DNA from: UMGS1002 sp045586785
Lineage (GTDB): Bacteria; Bacillota; Clostridia; Oscillospirales; CAG-272
DNA length: 38,284 nucleotides
Direction: 5' to 3'
NCBI GenBank assembly: GCA_045586785.1
Contig: JAZNBA010000026.1
Span: forward strand, 1 to 38,284
Shown here: piece after piece, positions 16,249 through 23,181 of the stretch
Numbering within the stretch: the first letter of the stretch is position 1
Layout of the letters: every line of letters begins with the position of its first letter
Made by a program: the position numbers and the translations under genes
The notes under the pieces: model-generated
What the model was told of the DNA's origin: nothing
Seen by the model: only the letters and a program-made list of their open reading frames with translations
Database searches by the model: none

Positions 16249-16394
16249 ATGTAATTACATAGTCAGAAAATTAAAAATCGAGTAATTACGCCTTTTTTGC
16301 CGTTGACTAAAAAGCCAAACAAAGTTATAATTAAGATGTAAACAAAAATTCATTACACGATCCCCACGCATACGCCGTGCGGATGTAATTACAT
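16249..16394 (+). promoter_or_regulatory. Promoter and palindromic operators of the E1/lipoyl-hydrolase operon
   Basis: The promoter is TTGACT (16303-16308), 17 bp, TATAAT (16326-16331). Perfect 12-bp palindromes ATGTAATTACAT lie at 16249-16260 and 16383-16394, 134 bp apart on either side. A GTAATTAC core lies at 16282-16289. The same motif occurs before the LacI gene and the phosphodiesterase (23131-23162). This suggests control of lplA and the operon by that LacI protein, possibly with DNA looping. Confidence 0.72.
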
Positions 16395-16414
16395 AGCAAA
16401 GGAGTATTCTGAAA

Positions 16415-17401
16415 ATGGCACAAATGCCCGCCAAAGAAAAAGCGCTTGGCATGTACAAAAAAATGTACACCATCCGCCAGTATGAGGAACGCATTTATTT
16501 TCTGTTTCTCGAAGGAATAATGCCCGGAACCATTCACCAGAGTCACGGTGAAGAGGCTTCGGCAGTCGGTATGATATACGACCTGAGAGTTGACGACGTT
16601 ATGTTCTCAACTCACCGTCCCGCAGGACACGATATAGCAAAGGGTGTTACCCTGCGCGCTATGATGTGCGAAATGTTCGGTAAGGACGAGGGCTGCTGCC
16701 GCGGCAAGGGAGGAGCTATGCACACAGGCGACTTCTCGCTGGGTGCTCCCCCCGCAAATGCTATCGTCGGCGGTAACATCCCTATCGCCGCAGGTGCCGC
16801 ACTTGCATTCAAAATGCAGGGCAAGGACAACGTAGCTATGTCCTTTATGGGCGACGGTGCTACCAACGAGGGCTCTTTCCACGAGACTATGAACGCCGCG
16901 GCTGTATGGAAGCTGCCCGTCATTTTCGTCTGCGAAAACAACCTCTACTCCGCAACAACATCCATTAAAATATCCTGTAATATGCCCAATCCCGCTGCTG
17001 ACCGCGCCGCCGCTTACGGCATCCCCGCCGAAGTGGTTGACGGCAACGATGTGCTGGCTGTAAACGAAGCCGCCGCACGTGCCATCGCACGCGCAAGAGC
17101 CGGCGAAGGTCCCACCATTCTCGAGCTCAAGACCTACCGCCGCGGCGGTCACTCCCGTAACGACGCTTGCGGCTACCGTCCCAAGGATGAAGAAAACTAC
17201 TATCTCAACGAGCATGACCCCGTCAAGATGTTCCGTGAGCGCATACTCGCCGAAGGCGTAGCCACCGAGGACGAGCTGGCAGCCATTGAGTCCCAGGTTG
17301 AAGCAGCTATTGAGGACAGCGTTGAGTACGCACAAAAGGCACCCTTCCCGGCACTTTCTGCCGCGGAGTGCGACGTTTATGATGAAGGAGGTAACAACTG
17401 A
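16415..17401 (+). CDS. ThDP-dependent dehydrogenase E1 alpha subunit
   Basis: A 328-residue E1 alpha of the pyruvate/acetoin dehydrogenase type. The thiamine-diphosphate motif runs from GDGATNEGSFHETMNAAA to CENN with normal spacing. THRPAGHDIAKG and the KGGAMHTG loop are also as expected. With E1 beta it forms the alpha2beta2 enzyme that decarboxylates a 2-oxoacid, or cleaves acetoin-like compounds, and passes the acyl group to lipoyl-lysine. It is first in an operon, overlapping the next gene by one base. AGGAG precedes the ATG. Pyruvate versus acetoin or another substrate cannot be decided from sequence. Confidence 0.92.
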   Translation: MAQMPAKEKALGMYKKMYTIRQYEERIYFLFLEGIMPGTIHQSHGEEASAVGMIYDLRVDDVMFSTHRPAGHDIAKGVTLRAMMCEMFGKDEGCCRGKGGAMHTGDFSLGAPPANAIVGGNIPIAAGAALAFKMQGKDNVAMSFMGDGATNEGSFHETMNAAAVWKLPVIFVCENNLYSATTSIKISCNMPNPAADRAAAYGIPAEVVDGNDVLAVNEAAARAIARARAGEGPTILELKTYRRGGHSRNDACGYRPKDEENYYLNEHDPVKMFRERILAEGVATEDELAAIESQVEAAIEDSVEYAQKAPFPALSAAECDVYDEGGNN

Positions 17402-18453
17402 TGGCAATTTTGTCTATTGCTGACGCGCTGAAGGCGGCTATCGCAGAGGAGATGCGCCGCGACCCCGCCGTTTACTGTATGGGCGAGGACGAAGATATTC
17501 CCGGCGGTATGGGAGGCGCTTTCACTGTAACCAAGGGTATCGGTGACGAATTCGGTTACTTCCCTCCTATCCCCGGTCAGAAAGAGGTTCCGGGCGTAGG
17601 TCGCGCTATCAACACACCTATTTCAGAAATTATGATCGCAGGCGTTTGCGTGGGCTCTGCCATGATGGGCATGAGACCTGTCGCTGACCTGCAGTACTGC
17701 GACTTCCTGTTCTGCATGATGGACCAGCTGGTCAACCAGGCGGCAAAAATGAGATATATGTCGGGCGGTACGCTGAATGTTCCCATGGTCATGCGTTGCC
17801 CCTCGGGCGCTACCAACCGCGGTGCTCAGCACGCGCAGTCACCCGAGACCTATTTTGCTCACGTTCCGGGGCTGAAGGTCGTTTGCCCCTCCACCGCTTA
17901 TGACGCAAAGGGTCTTATGAAGACGGCTATCCGTGACAACAACCCCGTCATCTTTTTCGAGCACAAGCTGCTTTACGGCTCCAAGCGTAAAGAGGCAGGC
18001 GCTATCAATGCGTCAAGCGAGGTTCCGGACGAGGAATACACCATTCCCTTCGGAAAGGCAGCCATCCGCCGCGAGGGCAAAGACGTCACCATCGTTGCCA
18101 ACCTGCTTATGTGCCACAAGGCAATGCAGGCGGCTGAACAGCTCGAAAAAGAAGGCATCAGCTGTGAGATCATCGACCCCAGAACACTGCTCCCCTTCGA
18201 CTACGAGACTGTTGTTGAGTCGGTACGCAAAACAGGCAAACTGATGATAGTTCACGAGGACACCTACAACTGCGGCTGGGGCGCTCAGGTAGCATCCTAC
18301 TTCGCAGAGCACGAGATCTTCCTGCTGAACGCCCCCATCGTTCGTCTTGCGGCGCTTGACACCCCCGTTCCCTTCTCCCCCGTGCTTGAAAACTACGTTA
18401 TTCCCTCCACCGAAAAGATCGCAGACGCGGCACGTCGGCTTGCTCGTCTGTAA
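17401..18453 (+). CDS. ThDP-dependent dehydrogenase E1 beta subunit
   Basis: A 350-residue E1 beta partner. It has GEDEDIPGGMGGAF, the conserved NTPISEIMIAGVCVGSAMMG, a CPSGATNRGAQHAQSPE loop (the usual histidine region) and the C-terminal DPRTLLPFDYETV...VHEDTYNCGWGAQVA domain. An insertion, YFPPIPGQKEVPGVG, lies between the GG-F block and TPISE and looks longer than in typical PdhB/AcoB proteins. Its start overlaps the E1 alpha stop (TGATG), which indicates translational coupling. Confidence 0.92.
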   Translation: MAILSIADALKAAIAEEMRRDPAVYCMGEDEDIPGGMGGAFTVTKGIGDEFGYFPPIPGQKEVPGVGRAINTPISEIMIAGVCVGSAMMGMRPVADLQYCDFLFCMMDQLVNQAAKMRYMSGGTLNVPMVMRCPSGATNRGAQHAQSPETYFAHVPGLKVVCPSTAYDAKGLMKTAIRDNNPVIFFEHKLLYGSKRKEAGAINASSEVPDEEYTIPFGKAAIRREGKDVTIVANLLMCHKAMQAAEQLEKEGISCEIIDPRTLLPFDYETVVESVRKTGKLMIVHEDTYNCGWGAQVASYFAEHEIFLLNAPIVRLAALDTPVPFSPVLENYVIPSTEKIADAARRLARL

Positions 18454-18468
18454 TTCAAGGAGAACGAT

Positions 18469-20211
18469 ATGATTAAAAAAATTATAATGCCCAGCGCAGG
18501 GCAGACCACCGACACCGCAACCGTTGCTCAGATATGCGTCAAGGTCGGCGATAAGATAGGGCGCGGTCACATAGTCGCTGAGGTCGAGACTGACAAGGCA
18601 ACTCTGCCTGTTGAAAGCTTTGCCGCAGGTTATGTCTGCGCTGTGCACGTAAAAGAATTTGATATTATAGATGCAGGCGCGCTTATGTTTGAGATCGGTG
18701 ATGAAGCGGATCTTGAAGCTGTGAAGTCGGGCAACACCGCCGAAGAAAAAGCTCTCGAAAACGCAGCAGCTTCCACAGAAGTAGCTTCCACAGAAGCTGC
18801 TCCCGCGGAGGCAGCTCCCGCAGATCCCGTTGTTGAGTCTGCCCCCAAATTTGAAGCTGCTCCCGCGCCTGTAAGCGAGTCTGTAGCTCCCGCACCTGTC
18901 GCGGCTGTAAAAGCGGCTACTCCCGCCATGCCCTCGGCTAAAAAGCTGGCGGCAGAGCTTGGAGTTGATCTCACGAATGTCCCCGCCTCCAACGGCAGCT
19001 TTATCAAGCCCTCTGACGTAAAGGCTGCGGCGGCTCTTATGGCGCGCCCCGCCTCTCCCGCTATCATTTCCGCGCCTGCCGACTTCTCGGCTCTGCGCGA
19101 TTATATCAGCTACGTTACCGACGTTATCGGTATTCCCTCTGCTGCAGTTACCGTCAAGCGCGGTCACGAGCAGCTTTACTACTGCCAGGCAGGCGTTCAG
19201 GACAGAGCCACGGGCGAGCCGCTTCGCTCCGACGCGCTGTACTATATGTACTCCTGCTCCAAGGTAGTTACCTGCGTTGCGGCGCTTAAGCTGCTGGAAC
19301 GCGGCAAATTCCTGCTGCTTGATCCCGTTTCCGACTATCTGCCCGAATATGCCGACATTGAATACAGCCGCGGCTCTTACTCTCAGCCCGTTAAGCATCA
19401 ACTACTTATCCGCGACCTGTTCACAATGTCATCGGGCATGAACTACAACCTTGCCACCGCCAACATAAACGATGTAGCCGAGGCTACGGGTGGCCGTTGT
19501 CCCACTCGCGAGATCGCACGGGCAATCGCCAAATCTCCGCTGAACTTCGATCCCTCCACACAGTTCCTGTACGGTCTGTCTCACGACGTGCTGGCGGCAC
19601 TGGTTGAGGTAATCTCGGGTATGCGCTTCTCGGATTTTGTCAAAAAGGAAATATTCGAGCCTCTGGGTATGTACGACTCCTGCTATCACATCGAGCAGGT
19701 TGACAAATCGCGCATGGCTGCTCAGTACCGTTACAACGATAAGACTCGCACAGCTCAGCCCATTCCGCTGACCAACAGCTACGTTATCGGTCCCGATTAC
19801 GACAGCGGCGGCGCGGGCATGATCTCCACACTGCGCGATATGAGTATTTTCGCGGATATGCTGGCTTGCGGCGGCATAGGCGAGACAGGCGCTCGCATTC
19901 TGTCCCCCGCCACTATCGATCTGATGCGCGAAAATCAGCTTGACGCGGTTCGCATGGATGACTTCCACCGCGCATTCCCGCAGTTCCGCGGCTACGGCTA
20001 CGGCCTGGGTGTCCGCACCCACATCGACCGCACCGCAGGCTCACTGGCACCGCTGGGTGAATTCGGCTGGGCAGGCGCGGCAGGTGCTTACATCGGAATC
20101 GACCCCAAAAATCAGCTGTCCATATTCTACGTTCAGCATATGCTCAACTCCCAGGAGCGCATAGTTCATCCTCGCATTCGCAACATAGTTTACGCGTCCC
20201 TCGGACTTTAA
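18469..20211 (+). CDS. Lipoyl domain-PSBD-serine hydrolase (beta-lactamase-fold) fusion in the E2 position
   Basis: A 580-residue protein with an unusual order. Residues 1-79 are a lipoyl domain with the lipoylation lysine Lys43 in EVETDKAT. Residues 80-150 are an Ala/Pro/Glu-rich linker. Residues 152-190 are a peripheral-subunit-binding domain (PSAKKLAAELGVDL...NGSFIKPSDVKAA). From about 205 to the end it is a class C beta-lactamase/DD-peptidase/family VIII esterase domain: SxxK at Ser262-Lys265, LFTMSSGMNY, Tyr368-Gly-Leu in place of Y-x-N, and Gly533-Trp-Ala-Gly as the third motif. No E2 acyltransferase (HHxxxDG) is present. No signal peptide is seen, so it is cytoplasmic. It is 15 bases after E1 beta. 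I infer acyl transfer from E1 to Lys43 and hydrolysis or transfer by Ser262. An antibiotic-resistance role is unlikely. Confidence 0.88.
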   Translation: MIKKIIMPSAGQTTDTATVAQICVKVGDKIGRGHIVAEVETDKATLPVESFAAGYVCAVHVKEFDIIDAGALMFEIGDEADLEAVKSGNTAEEKALENAAASTEVASTEAAPAEAAPADPVVESAPKFEAAPAPVSESVAPAPVAAVKAATPAMPSAKKLAAELGVDLTNVPASNGSFIKPSDVKAAAALMARPASPAIISAPADFSALRDYISYVTDVIGIPSAAVTVKRGHEQLYYCQAGVQDRATGEPLRSDALYYMYSCSKVVTCVAALKLLERGKFLLLDPVSDYLPEYADIEYSRGSYSQPVKHQLLIRDLFTMSSGMNYNLATANINDVAEATGGRCPTREIARAIAKSPLNFDPSTQFLYGLSHDVLAALVEVISGMRFSDFVKKEIFEPLGMYDSCYHIEQVDKSRMAAQYRYNDKTRTAQPIPLTNSYVIGPDYDSGGAGMISTLRDMSIFADMLACGGIGETGARILSPATIDLMRENQLDAVRMDDFHRAFPQFRGYGYGLGVRTHIDRTAGSLAPLGEFGWAGAAGAYIGIDPKNQLSIFYVQHMLNSQERIVHPRIRNIVYASLGL

Positions 20212-20228
20212 AAAACACAATACAAACG

Positions 20229-20248
20229 GGCAGGGATACCCCTGCCCT
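20229..20248 (+). other. Intercistronic hairpin
   Basis: GGGCAGGG pairs with CCCTGCCC around a short loop, without a T tract. It lies in the 69-base gap between the lipoyl-hydrolase gene and the phosphatase gene. It could stabilise or process the operon mRNA. Confidence 0.5.
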
Positions 20249-20280
20249 GCGGCATTTAACACTAAAAAAGGAAAAAAATA

Positions 20281-21012
20281 ATGGCAACCACTACAATTTA
20301 CATAGTTCGCCACGGCGAAACAGACAACAACTACACCCACCGCTTCATCGGAAGCACCGACCACCCCCTCAACGCCCGCGGCTGTGCTCAGGCGGCTTGC
20401 CTGCGCGAGCCCTTCTCCAAGCTGCACCTTGACGCAATTTACTCCAGCCCCCGTAAGCGCGCGTACATGACCTCCGAGCAGATAAGAGGCGACCGCGATA
20501 TGGACATCATTTGCGACGACGGACTTGCCGAGATACACTGCGGTCAGTGGGAAGGACTTAACCGCGAGGAGATCGAAGCAAAGTGGCCGGGCATGATCGA
20601 CCTGTGGCAGTTCCACCCCGAAGTGCTCGAAATGCCCGACGGTGAGACCTTCAAGCAGGTTCAGGACCGTGCTATTGAAGCAATGATCCGCATCGTCAAA
20701 AAGGAACGCGGCAACTGCATCGCCATCGGCTGTCATATGCTGACCATTCAGCTTATTATGGCAAAGCTGCTTAACGTACCGATCAGCGAGGTCTGGAACA
20801 TGATCCGCATTGAAAACACCTCCATCTCCACCATGAGGATACACGACAACGGTGACGTTGAGATCGTCCGCTGGGGAGACGACAGCCATCTTCCCGAGGA
20901 GCTGAAGACAGGCTACGTGCGCATTGCGGGCTTTGTTCAGAAAAAGTACAACGCCGACTACGACGTTATCAAGGTTGAGGGTAGCCACAACTTCCCGCCC
21001 TTTGCGCTTTAA
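20281..21012 (+). CDS. Histidine phosphatase family protein (phosphoglycerate mutase-like)
   Basis: A 243-residue branch-2-type histidine phosphatase. The catalytic RHG motif is in YIVRHGETDNNYTHRFIGST near the N-terminus, followed by LHLDAIYSSPRKRAYMTSEQI and GLAEIHCGQWEGLNREEIEA. The second histidine is in CIAIGCHMLTIQL; GCHM replaces the more common VSHG. Such enzymes dephosphorylate sugar phosphates or other small phosphoesters through a phosphohistidine. It sits between the lipoyl-hydrolase gene and the SDR gene in one operon. A phosphorylated pathway intermediate is the likely substrate. AAGGA precedes the ATG. Confidence 0.9.
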   Translation: MATTTIYIVRHGETDNNYTHRFIGSTDHPLNARGCAQAACLREPFSKLHLDAIYSSPRKRAYMTSEQIRGDRDMDIICDDGLAEIHCGQWEGLNREEIEAKWPGMIDLWQFHPEVLEMPDGETFKQVQDRAIEAMIRIVKKERGNCIAIGCHMLTIQLIMAKLLNVPISEVWNMIRIENTSISTMRIHDNGDVEIVRWGDDSHLPEELKTGYVRIAGFVQKKYNADYDVIKVEGSHNFPPFAL

Positions 21013-21038
21013 TTTTACATGAAAGGCAGAATAATAAA

Positions 21039-21797
21039 ATGATAAATCTTCTTGAAAATAAAATAGCCGTAGTAACAGGCTCCGGTCAGGGCATCGGAGA
21101 GGCTATCGCCCGCAAGCTGGCAGAGTTCGGCGCGGCTGTTATCGTTACAGATATAAACGTAGAAAAAGGCCAGGCAGTTGCCGACGATCTGGTCTCTCAG
21201 GGCTATCGCGCCGCATTCCACAAATTCAACGTAGCCGACTTTGACAACATAAAAAAAGAAGTCGCGGCTATGCGCGACATTTTCGGCCGCATCGATATCT
21301 GGGTAAACAACGCAGGCATTACGGGCGTTGCCCGCGTCGAGGACATCACTCTTGACGAATGGGACAGAATGCAGACGCTGGACATCAAGAGCGTATTCTT
21401 CTGCACTCAGGCTGTTTTTGAAATAATGAAGGAGCAGAACTACGGCAAGCTGGTCCACATTTCCTCTATGGCGGGCGAGCGCGGCGGTCGTTCCTCCTCC
21501 TGCGCATACAGCTCCGCAAAGGCGGCAGTGCTTAATATGTCCAAGTGCTTCGCGCTGTCGGGCGGCGAATACAACATCACCTCCAACAGTGTTTGCCCCG
21601 GCAGAACGCTCACGGCTATGGCGCAAGGCCTGTCCTGGCTCACCGACCCCAAGGACGATCCCAAAAAGACCATCCCTCTCGGTCGCTTCGGTCAGCCCGA
21701 GGACATCGCCAACGCCGTCCTCTTCCTTGCCTCCGATCTTTCCTCCTACATCACCGGCGACGTCATCGACGTTAATGGCGGACTTTATATGAAATAA
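21039..21797 (+). CDS. SDR family NAD(P)-dependent oxidoreductase
   Basis: A 252-residue classical short-chain dehydrogenase. The cofactor motif is TGSGQGIGEAIARKL, with NNAG in WVNNAGITGVAR. The catalytic Ser is in VHISSMAGERGG and the YxxxK pair is in CAYSSAKAAVLNMSK. ASDLSSYITGDVIDVNGG is the typical C-terminus. An acidic residue after the second strand (VTDINVEKG) favours NAD. It probably interconverts a secondary alcohol and a ketone and could make or use the substrate of the E1 enzyme. It is last in the operon, before a strong palindromic terminator. Confidence 0.93.
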   Translation: MINLLENKIAVVTGSGQGIGEAIARKLAEFGAAVIVTDINVEKGQAVADDLVSQGYRAAFHKFNVADFDNIKKEVAAMRDIFGRIDIWVNNAGITGVARVEDITLDEWDRMQTLDIKSVFFCTQAVFEIMKEQNYGKLVHISSMAGERGGRSSSCAYSSAKAAVLNMSKCFALSGGEYNITSNSVCPGRTLTAMAQGLSWLTDPKDDPKKTIPLGRFGQPEDIANAVLFLASDLSSYITGDVIDVNGGLYMK

Positions 21798-21808
21798 TTA
21801 TATAATAT

Positions 21809-21838
21809 GTGGGGGAACTTTTGAAAAAGTTCCCCCAC
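21809..21838. terminator. Palindromic terminator/repeat, copy 1
   Basis: GTGGGGGAACTTTT and AAAAGTTCCCCCAC form a 14-bp perfect hairpin with a 2-base centre. It is followed by CCCCCTCAAAACTTTTTAAC. A close relative lies at 26265-26296 with the same trailing sequence, so this is a repeat family placed at operon ends. Confidence 0.75.
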
Positions 21839-21954
21839 ACCCCCTCAAAACTTTTTAACAAAGGGACAAGAATTGAATTCAAAGTTCAACTATCTATAGT
21901 TCAGCACCGCCCTGCGCTGCGTGCGGTGCCCTACCGGAAATTTTTTAATATGTA

Positions 21955-22067
21955 GCTTTTCGCCTCAGCGAAAAGCCACATTATCGTGCTTGCAAAGCAC
22001 ACTTCACTCGTCGGCAACGCCGACGTACTTCACTCCTTCACGTTACTTCACTCATCGCAAAGCGATG
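21955..22067. repeat. Array of small hairpins separated by ACTTCACT
   Basis: Hairpins lie at 21955-21976 (GCTTTTCG/CGAAAAGC), 21986-22000 (GTGCTT/AAGCAC), 22009-22025 (CGTCGGC/GCCGACG) and 22053-22067 (CATCGC/GCGATG). ACTTCACT occurs at 22001, 22027 and 22045 between and beside them. The LacI stop codon falls in the last hairpin. The layout suggests a modular intergenic repeat. Function unknown. Confidence 0.6.
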
Positions 22068-23071
22068 CTCAAAACACTCCCCTTTTCCGTCAGCTCCGGT
22101 GGGAACACCACGCGGCGCGGCAGAATATTAGGCTTTTGAACACGTTCAAGCAAAAGATCCGCCGCCGTTTGCCCCATAAGGCGGGGATTCTGGCGGTAGC
22201 AGGTTATCTCCATGGGGTACGGCATGTAGTCCTTGCTGTAGTCGTCGTTGCATATCACGCTTATGTCCTCGGGAACGCTGACTCCGTTTTCCCGCAAAAC
22301 GTCCACCATTCCCGCCGCCATAAGCGCCGTCGTGGCAAACACCGCCGTGGCGCGCTGTTCCTTCGGCGTTGACAGTAGTTTTTTACCGAACTCAAAGCCG
22401 CTGGAATATTTGCGGTCGCCGTAAAATATTTCGGACGTACCCGCGTCAAGTCCTGCGGCACGCATTGCATCAATAAACCCAAGCGTGCGATTACGGCAGG
22501 TTATAGACCCCTCGGGTCCCGCAATGTGGGCAATGCGACGGTGACCTCGGCTGAGCAAATACTGCGTTGCCATATAACCGCAACGGTAGTTGTCCACCGT
22601 CACTACGTCGGTGTCAAGAGAACGCAAATAGCGGTTGACCAACACCACGGGAATGGGCGCGCTCTCCAGCAATCGGATAAGCGGCTCGCTTTCAACCACG
22701 TTGAGAATAAAAATACCCGTATAGCTGTTGGCAATGGCGTATTCGATAAACGAGCGCTCGGTGCCGCTGTCGTAATCCGTCAGTGAAATGACACTTCGTA
22801 TTCCCTCCTCGGCAAGACGCAAACGGATTCCGTCGATATACCCCAGCGTTATGGGGTTGTTGAGCTGACCCGCTATTATCATGACTGTGTCGGTATTTTT
22901 CATAGCGACGCTTCTGCGCCGCGGACGGGCGTGATAGTCAAGTCGCTCCAGTTCAGACAGAACGTGCTCCCGCGTCTCGGGCGACACACTGCCCTCGTTA
23001 TTGAGGACTCTCGAAATAGTGGCAGTTGACACGCCGATCTTACGCGCGATCTGCGCAAGTGTTTGTCCCAT
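22052..23071 (-). CDS. LacI-family transcriptional regulator
   Basis: A 339-residue LacI/GalR protein. The helix-turn-helix is TLAQIARKIGVSTATISRVLNNEGSVSPETR at residues 3-33. A type I periplasmic-binding effector domain follows, with TGIFILNVVESEPLIRLL, VVLVNRYL, DNYRCGYMATQYLLSRGHRRIAHIAGP and CNDDYSKDYMPYPMEIT. This points to a sugar or polyol-like effector. It is divergent from the phosphodiesterase and downstream of the SDR operon. A TGTAATT-type site overlaps its own -35, so autoregulation is likely. The last residues (SIALR) are encoded within an intergenic hairpin repeat, so the C-terminus may have been altered by that element. Confidence 0.93.
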   Translation of the reverse strand: MGQTLAQIARKIGVSTATISRVLNNEGSVSPETREHVLSELERLDYHARPRRRSVAMKNTDTVMIIAGQLNNPITLGYIDGIRLRLAEEGIRSVISLTDYDSGTERSFIEYAIANSYTGIFILNVVESEPLIRLLESAPIPVVLVNRYLRSLDTDVVTVDNYRCGYMATQYLLSRGHRRIAHIAGPEGSITCRNRTLGFIDAMRAAGLDAGTSEIFYGDRKYSSGFEFGKKLLSTPKEQRATAVFATTALMAAGMVDVLRENGVSVPEDISVICNDDYSKDYMPYPMEITCYRQNPRLMGQTAADLLLERVQKPNILPRRVVFPPELTEKGSVLSIALR

Positions 23072-23101
23072 TTTTATTCTCCCACATTAAATTTTATTTT
23101 A

Positions 23102-23162
23102 TTTTACACCATATTACATGCTTTTGTCAATGTAATTTCACGGAAAACAAATGTAATTACTC
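23102..23162. promoter_or_regulatory. LacI/phosphodiesterase divergent control region
   Basis: Minus-strand promoter of the LacI gene: TTGACA (complement of 23124-23129), 18-bp spacer, then TAAAAT. Operator-like sites are AATGTAATTTCA (23129-23140), overlapping the -35, and ATGTAATTAC (23151-23160). Both match the palindromes at 16249-16394. No strong plus-strand promoter is visible for the phosphodiesterase. Confidence 0.62.
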
Positions 23163-23181
23163 CCGAAAGGATACCTTAACC

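Noticed and set aside
18013..19401. A 462-codon open frame antisense to the E1 beta and lipoyl-hydrolase genes.
   Set aside because: It is low in recognisable motifs and arises from the codon bias of the well-supported genes on the other strand.
19060..20211. Reading the hydrolase part as a beta-lactamase resistance gene.
   Set aside because: It is fused to lipoyl and PSBD domains, lacks a signal peptide, has Y-G-L instead of Y-x-N, and sits in a metabolic operon.
23026..23181. An N-terminal extension of the phosphodiesterase.
   Set aside because: It would overlap the LacI gene start and the operators. Homology begins at MKKRILVFSVDAM.
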